Shown one piece after another: positions 57,183-64,000 of a stretch of DNA of 64,000 nt. Source of the DNA: Phoronis australis (lineage: Eukaryota; Phoronida; Phoronidae); contig NMRA01000066.1 of assembly GCA_002633005.1 (NCBI GenBank), positions 126,269 through 190,268 on the forward strand, read 5' to 3'. Position 1 is the stretch's first letter. Each line of letters opens with the position of its first letter. The notes under the pieces are model-generated. The model was not told the DNA's origin and did no database searches. It saw only the letters and a list, made by a program, of their open reading frames with translations. Made by a program: the position numbers and the translations under genes.

Positions 57183-59419
57183 GTTTAATGAATATGCAAG
57201 TGTGGCATTGTCTGGGCAATACCTTATTAAGTATTCAATTTAAGTCCTTTTTTCGAAGCTCATTTATTTGAGAAAAGCTCATTTCAAATGAGAAGGTGTT
57301 TTCAGCTACTATCACACATTTAACCGGTGGAAAGTCATTAAAGTCTCTTTGGAAAGTACCTCATTTCGATTCCGAATTTCAGGCGAGTTGCTTGGTCTAT
57401 TCTACTAAGCATTTTGCAGGGAGAGACCCCTTGAACCCCTCCGCTGTTAGCCTTAAAGCTACAGTAACAATAAGACGAAACACCGTTTCATTAACTTTGC
57501 CGAATTTTCGCGTACACTGTAAACTGCCATAAATCAGCCAGAGGCTGTTTTGCAGTGCGTCCATTGACCATCTGTGTAAGTTGTAGTAACAATAGGTAAA
57601 CTTCGATCTGTGTTATTAAAACTGCGTTGAACGTGTTGACTGTTATTTTTGTTCTTGGTAACTGGGATTACCTTGAAGTGACCTCAAGCCTAGCTCACAG
57701 GTGTGTGGCTTTTGGTAATGACATCGTCCTCGTTGTCATTTTGCAATTATTCTTTTTCACTGAGGCCAATATGTTGGTTTTAGATCTAAAAAAGTTGGGG
57801 TCAGAAAACCAACGTATTGACCGAGTGCAGTTTTATTATATGATTGCATCCGTTAGGTAATTCATGGGAGGAAGCCGTACTTGGGCTTTCGATTAAATGA
57901 GTTTTACTTGTTCGGTCAGGCAGCTGTCAGTTATTTGTTTACCCAAAACGTTGTGCAGAGAGTTGAAAACAACATTCAGGGGAACACTGGTCGCTACCCG
58001 GTCGCATGTAGGTAGATCTACCCTTTTTACCGCCAGAACGGCATTTGATTATCACGTCTTTAAGCTATAAGACTTTCCCTGTTCCTGATTGCCCAACGTC
58101 AAGAATACTGTGACCCCGCAGGACAAGCACCATTGCCTTGTCTTCCATCGAAAAAAATAGGACGTAAACGCTTACACGGTGCGCAGTAAATGCACGTGCG
58201 TAGTTGGAAAACCTCGAGACAACACGCGGCCAGCAGGAAACGTCCCTATTTGCATGATTTTCTCCTGTCGTTGGTTGGCTAAGACGTCACAGAGACGCGG
58301 AATTCTGAGTTCGTTCAAGCTACATCTCAAGAATAGCCAAGTGGTCGTTGTGGGAATTATTGATTCCAAAAATGGTTATATGTCGAAAAACTATAGACTA
58401 CACATTTGAAAGCTTGCAAACCCTTGCTTTACCTAATTAGAGTCAAGACTGGTTGAATGACCAAAGCTGACGCATGTTTAATCTTGAAAAAAATTGGATT
58501 TCAGCCCGAGCACAGCTGAGAAATTTAGAAAATTCGGGTGTGGACCATGGGATTAATTCCTAGTTTGCAGAGTGTAAGCTCGTCGATTTAGGAGGTGAAT
58601 AGAACAAAATGAACGGGGAATGCGATGGAGACGACTGTCAAGATGTCAAAGCCTCAAAATTTGACTGGATTATAACCTAAATTTTTCAATTTATTCCAAA
58701 ATATTTTATACGACGAAATTCTTTTGTATACGACACGTCACGCGAAAATTGACGAACATATTATTGAAAGAGAATGATCGCCATCTACGTGTCCTCGGCG
58801 TGCACGCACTAAAGACCGCGCAAACGATGTGAATTGAAAGTCGATAATTTTTTAGCCGTGGAAAACACATGTTTGTACAATTATAGCTTATTGGTGGGAA
58901 CTGCGATGCCTTGATGCAAGTTTTCGCTCATCTGGTGGTTTACATTTTGCAGTTAATCAAAAACAAATGTGACGTCAGGATAAGGATGGAACAAAAGGGC
59001 TATGTGGTAGCATTCACTTATATTTTTTCTTCCCAAAATCTTATCTTTAGACCGGTGTTATAAAAAGAGTTGGTTTTTCTTGACTACTCGAGAGCTAAAT
59101 TTTAGAAGTCCTCTAAGTTTGGCAATATTTTCCATTTACGTCGTCATTGGCATGTTCAGGATTTTAATCCTTAAAAGTAATTATCTAAATGCAATAGTTT
59201 TCTAACAAAATCAACATCGAGGTCGTGATCAGATGGCTTCCTAACCGTAAATGCTGTGCAAGGTTCGACCTTTTGCAAAGAAACCCCCGACACAATTTTG
59301 TCTTTCGGGAAGATAAGATTATTGGAGGGCACAGACAAGTTCGACTTGGTCAAACTCTGCCTCTGCTTTGGTCGTCAAAACTTTGGCTCCGCCCTCCCCC
59401 GTCGTTGCCAATATCGTAT

Positions 59420-62400
59420 AATACTTCGCCTTGAAAGCTGGAAAGTATTGCTCCTTCCATCCTGACCAGACTTGTGGAAAGATAGACAAATACAATATCG
59501 TCAGATTGTCTCATCCTCAGGTCTCCACCAGTTTCCATCTACCCCTGTTCCTGTCTCCCTCACCCTCACCACTTCCTCCTGAAACTATATATTATTGAGA
59601 GGGCACGTGACTCCCTGATCTCTCTTCCCATATTACTCATTAAAGGTGGGCTCCATTTGCGATTTTAAAAATTCTGTTACCAATCAATGTACGAAGTTGG
59701 GAGTAAGCAAATTTTAATAAATGACGTTGTTCATACTGGCTATCGGATCGGGTCTTTTCTTCGAACGAGAACATTGAGAGCAAGAGTCTTGTATGTAATT
59801 TTTGCTTGTGTATTTTCTCGTTTGTGAAATCCAGTGTAAAACAACTACAACCAACTGCACGGAGCATAATCTTCGTCCATTAACTCATACTCAATTGTAG
59901 GCTACAGATAAAGTAATGTGTTTGCAATTACAAAATGCACAAAAGCAAACTGGCACACGACAACCTGTTGAGCAATTTAATGCTTTAAAAAAAACAACCA
60001 ATTCGGATAAATGCCTATTTTATGGCTAATTATTCCAAGTATTGAAAGTGTTTCATTCCAGTTTATTATCTTCCATTGGCCAAGCGTGTCAATTTATTCA
60101 ACAATTGAACATCCATTGTGAGTTTTTCTGTACCTCAAAAGCTTCACATTTTGATTTAAATTCGTGTACATAGGTGTCGTATTTAATGAAGTTCATTCAA
60201 ACTGCTTAATAAGGTTATCTCACATTATTTAGTGGTCTTCATTCCAACTCGTATGTCAAAAATAACAGGCTTAACGAGAACAACTAGCAACTTAAGTGAA
60301 AGTATATATTTTTTGAAAGAAAAAAAGGCCAGGAATTGTAAAAATACTTTTTAAAAATATTTTTGTGCCATTATTTTTGTTACATTAACACCTTTTTAAG
60401 TTCAATTTTCATTTTTAAGAAAAGTACATTCATAGCAAAATAACGCCTCGGTCGATTTTAAGGAAACCTTTTTAAATGAAAGCTTCCCTAGTTACCTCAT
60501 AAACGCTGTTAGGAATTTTCGATAAGTCTCTTAGTTTGGTTTCTATGACAAATCAAATCGAAAAACGTAAGGTTTTTGTAAAAATAACAGTCTCATTCGT
60601 CTTTGTTACATTACGCACAGATTAGGCTTTTATATCAAAAATCCAAGCATCCTTTTTGAGATTGATGAATAAATATTAAATTTCGAAAGTTTCAGCAAAA
60701 TCCAGTGAGCCACTTTCAAGAACTCGCGTTCCTAAATTCAAATAAAGTCGATTTGCCGAAGCTGAGAAAATTCCGAAGAAGTTGGGACGTGAAAATGTCA
60801 AGGTCTTCGGTTAATTGTGTAATTGTGAAGACTTGTTCTCGGTTAAAGGAACATATACATGCCTTAACCATGCCGCTTTTCAACAATCAGTCAAAATGTC
60901 AACTGAATTTGCAGTGCGTAATTAACTTAATTATCGCTAAAACGTTAATTTTCTTACCGTCTCCTGTCCAAGAGGCTTGGGTCAGCTGTTGACCTACTTA
61001 AAAGTAGCTTAACAGTTCATTGTAATACACACCCCGCGCCGGGAGGTAGATATGAAACCAAGTACGAAATGTATTAGAAATCTAGTCGTTGGTTAAGGCA
61101 CGTAGTGAGCGAGAGATCGAAACAGCGAAATGTCAAATTACCTATCAAATTAAGGAATTTGGGTGAGGATTTATCTGTTTCACAACTTGCTGTGTTCGTG
61201 AACCCAAAGTCACAGGGGCGTGAGACGACTTGGTGGAGCATTCGTTTTCAACGGTCGTATGCATGCAGACGCACAACTCCCTCAGGATAAAAACTACGTT
61301 TTGTCGTCGTTTTTCCGGCATCTTTCTACGATGTGTACACCTCGTTGACTCAATATTTTGGCGACTCTGTGAGGGAAAGGACTGAGGGTACATGCGTAGG
61401 TGTTCTGTGCCTGGCGGGAAATACGATTTGAGTGACACCCCTGTAATCTTTGATCTCGGATAATTAGTAAACAAATTTCTACGCCGTTGCGCGGTTCCAA
61501 GCTGGTTCTTCTAAATCTATTTTTCTCGACACAGGGTATATATTTCGTATTTGAAGTTCCCGGAGAATGAAGATAAGATATTTTTCTCGACACGTGTGAC
61601 ATATTGTAAAAATAGGCAAGGTTTTGTGAATAAGGTTTAGAAATCCTTAATAAAACTTCTACTCTGTTTAGATTAGTGTCAAACGCAGAAATGATTTAGG
61701 ATTTCAGTCAAATTTTGCAGAAATGTACAAGGGGATTATTTTTTAATGGTTGGCAGTAGGCTATATGCAGGAAAGCAAAAAATCAATATCGGCTCGACAT
61801 GCAGTACTTTCAGTATAATCATAGATGCTTTTTATTTATTTGACCCTATATAATAGAGTTTGCGAACATTAACCTTTAAGCTAATTTCTCATTCTGGATT
61901 TCTTATAAATGATACACGCGTCTTTGATATGCACAGCACCTAGGTCACATGTAGGTTATTAGAATCGTTAATGGCACTGTATTCAGTCTGGTCATTATTT
62001 CAAACCTTCGATTGACTTAATTGAATTAATTTGCTTCGCTTGGCCTTGGCACGTAAGTCATGAATGAGTGAAGAAAGACGGGCAGAGTTCCGTAAACACA
62101 AGAATCTCGCGAAGGAAAGCAACGTGCTTCGCTTGAAATACATGGCGGTTCTCGTTAAGGCTTATGTTATAGTGCGTTGTCACGAGGTTCTTGCGTCTAT
62201 GGAACGCAAACTAGGATTAAGAATTTATTTAGTACTTCCCAATTGTAGTATGTGTAAATTTCTTCTCTCTAAAGGGTCACCCCCACCCTTCTCACGATCT
62301 AAGACCTGTGGCGTTTTTAATGAAAATGGCTTTAGATACACTGCAGCACTTTGTCTCTACAATTTGTCTCTACAATTGGTCTCTACAATTGCTGGAAAGA

Positions 62401-62880
62401 TGGTTAGTGAATTATTGTGAGCGCATCACACACTATAAATAATTTATAGATGATCTCGGTAACTAGATGTTGAGTGTATTTTCTAAGAGACTCTGAGCTT
62501 TTGTCCAAGTGAAATTTAAGTATTGCACAAATAGCTTTCTAGCACGTAAATCTCAACTAAAATGAGTCATAATTTATGTGCATAATTTGGCCGTAATCAC
62601 CATAAATTACAAATTTTCAGGTCTCTGAGAAACCTTTGATGACATGAAAAGAACTTAACACGTCGTGTGGCAAACAGGAAATAGAATTGGCACTAGGAAG
62701 AAGAGTGTTTGTCAAATCTGTCCAAAATTTATCATGACCTGCTCCCATGATCATCAGATTACGCTTGTCATATTCCACAAAGACCTTGCAAGGGGTTTAG
62801 GAGACACAGCTGTGGAGACAAAAAATAAATTACCTCACAGTCGCCTTTGGGTGTTACTTTCTGTACCACCACGTCCGAAG
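59420..62880. other. intergenic, no gene seen
   Basis: AT-rich; ORFs of 95-118 codons lack similarity. A 14-15-bp triplicate of TCTCTACAATTGG lies at about 62354-62392. Confidence 0.5.
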
Positions 62881-63175
62881 GTGAGGAAACCTGTGTAGGA
62901 GGACCCTCTGCATTGATACAAGGGCAAGGCTCCTATACTGATATAGAAAACCCCGCTCTTCAGTCTCTTTTTATATTAATATATTAGACTCCGTCCTAAG
63001 GTGACCGTAAAGTATTCCCCTTTATCCACTTAGGAGGACCAATTCTTCGGTCAAATATTGGCGAGACCCTCCATATTGACATAGGGCCCCATTCGAAGGT
63101 GACCGAAAAACGGGAACCCTTATATCGATGAAGGCAGCCCCCGTTCATGGTAGTCTTCAGGTGGGCCTATTTTAA
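62881..63175. repeat. degenerate tandem repeat, ~70-80-bp period
   Basis: Recurrent words: GAAGGTGACCG, GACCCTCCATATTGACATAG, CTATACTGATATAG and runs of CCCC, in the same order several times. Confidence 0.4.
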
Positions 63176-63834
63176 GATAGCAGGCTAAGGCATCAAGTCA
63201 GAAAATCTGTATACAACTCAGAAATCAAAAGACAGAAACCAGTTGCGTGGTTAGACAGACGATAAAACCTTTCATGAAACAAAAAAGACAAAAATATCAA
63301 CGTTTTGCTATTATTAGTCAAATTTCTGACTTTTGGCTCTACTCAAAAGCCAATAGTCTCCTCTTGAAATAGGCCCCTGGTCTAAAAAAATTCGTCGCAG
63401 TCAAGGAGAAATGGGAGTTCACCAGCGACTGACATGGAACAGCCAAACTTTGAAAGTTAGCCAACCCTGTTAGGAATATTAACTTTAGCAGTTTGCTTTA
63501 CTTGCCCATGGCCTTGATGACCCCTTCCTACCTTGGCATGAAGAAGTTTGATATTGATTTTTTCAGACCTCGACCTGGAATCTGATTTCTGCTCGAAAAT
63601 TGACAAAATTACATTTGAATCATGCAGCGCGATGTTTTGACATTTGGAAGCTGAGTCTGAGTCGAGTCTTGGGTTCTGAGATTTGAGAACCTGGGCTCTG
63701 GTTTTTACATTTTATGCATTAGTTATTTAGGCAATAAACTAATGCAACGCTGATATGTCTACACACTAATTTCATATTGAGCAATTGTGCTGGAAACTGC
63801 GATTTCTCTTCAGTTGTACTTTTGTGTCTTTCAG
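63176..63834. other. intergenic or 5' intron before right-edge gene
   Basis: No feature other than the pyrimidine-rich TTTGTGTCTTTCAG acceptor at its end (63834). Confidence 0.4.
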
Positions 63835-63882
63835 ATGAAACTTAACAATGACATGAATAGGCAGTGACTGGAACTTTTAACA

Positions 63883-64000
63883 ATGTACAGAATAGCCACA
63901 ATACTCAGGGCGTGTAGCCTGGTGGGCATGGGATGCCTGTTCGGAGTACTATTCGTGGGGAATTCTAGATACCGTGACATTCCGGTCCAGATGCGCTTCA
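63883..64000 (+). CDS. unidentified gene start, membrane/signal-anchored protein (open at right edge)
   Basis: After a plausible acceptor (exon from 63835), an ATG at 63883 opens 39 codons to the window end without a stop. The protein begins MYRIATILRAC, then a hydrophobic stretch SLVGMGCLFGVLFVG (residues 12-26) and polar NSRYRDIPVQMRF. A short basic N-tail, one hydrophobic segment and a polar stem fit a type II membrane protein (such as a Golgi glycosyl- or sulfotransferase) or a signal peptide. Too short to name. Two short upstream ATGs (63835 and within it) precede it. Confidence 0.45.
   Translation, partial: MYRIATILRACSLVGMGCLFGVLFVGNSRYRDIPVQMRF

Larger units (their letters stand above)
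56976..59419 (+). repeat. tandem direct duplication, copy 2
   Basis: See copy 1. It carries a private 220-bp segment (57083-57300) with two palindromes in place of 54418-54667. Confidence 0.95.

Noticed and set aside
57296-58409. Conserved ORFs repeated in both duplicate copies
   Set aside because: The conservation reflects recent duplication of DNA; frames are broken differently by the indels and show no domain.
62064-62420. 118-codon ORF with a basic, coiled-coil-like start (MSEERRAEFRKHKNL)
   Set aside because: The pattern stops after ~25 residues, with no similarity or promoter support.
1-64000. CRISPR arrays, operons, bacterial ribosome-binding sites, rRNA genes
   Set aside because: The window is animal nuclear DNA and none of these signals is present.

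Overview
This is eukaryotic, animal nuclear DNA: AT-rich, with multi-exon genes whose roughly 0.3-3 kb introns end in canonical GT...AG, abundant inverted-repeat transposon remnants, a Penelope-like retroelement fragment and two runs of assembly N (3060-3327 and 56730-56975). The proteins look like those of a bilaterian invertebrate such as a hemichordate, amphioxus, echinoderm or mollusc. I cannot narrow this further without a database.

Two genes are certain and lie head to head. On the minus strand, 7323 down to 752, are the first seven coding exons of an ENOX1/ENOX2-type hydroquinone/NADH oxidase and disulfide-thiol exchanger with its RRM domain. The C-terminal half lies beyond the left edge. 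On the plus strand, 8309-27511, is a complete 20-exon DIS3/RRP44 gene, the catalytic exonuclease and endonuclease subunit of the RNA exosome. I assembled it exon by exon with phase-consistent junctions to 943 residues (human DIS3 is 958), including a 40-nt first coding exon that was found only by reading. The 985 bp between the two ATGs must hold both promoters.

The introns carry mobile and repeat DNA: a 1.85-kb terminal-inverted-repeat element in an ENOX intron, two back-to-back foldback elements and a tRNA-derived SINE head in DIS3 intron 1, a 3 x 47-bp minisatellite in intron 2 and an 18-bp repeat in intron 7.

From about 28.1 kb to 63.8 kb I find no recognisable gene. This desert holds a decayed Penelope-like GIY-YIG fragment between inverted ~140-bp terminal repeats, a dispersed 630-bp repeat present twice, a 21-bp heptad-encoding minisatellite, several MITE-like hairpins, and a 2-2.5-kb tandem direct duplication whose junction is an N gap and whose second copy contains two striking AT-centred palindromes. 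Two weak candidate first exons (31617-32090 and 46743-46849) are noted. The right edge (63835-64000) looks like the start of an unidentified gene whose protein begins with a membrane or signal anchor.
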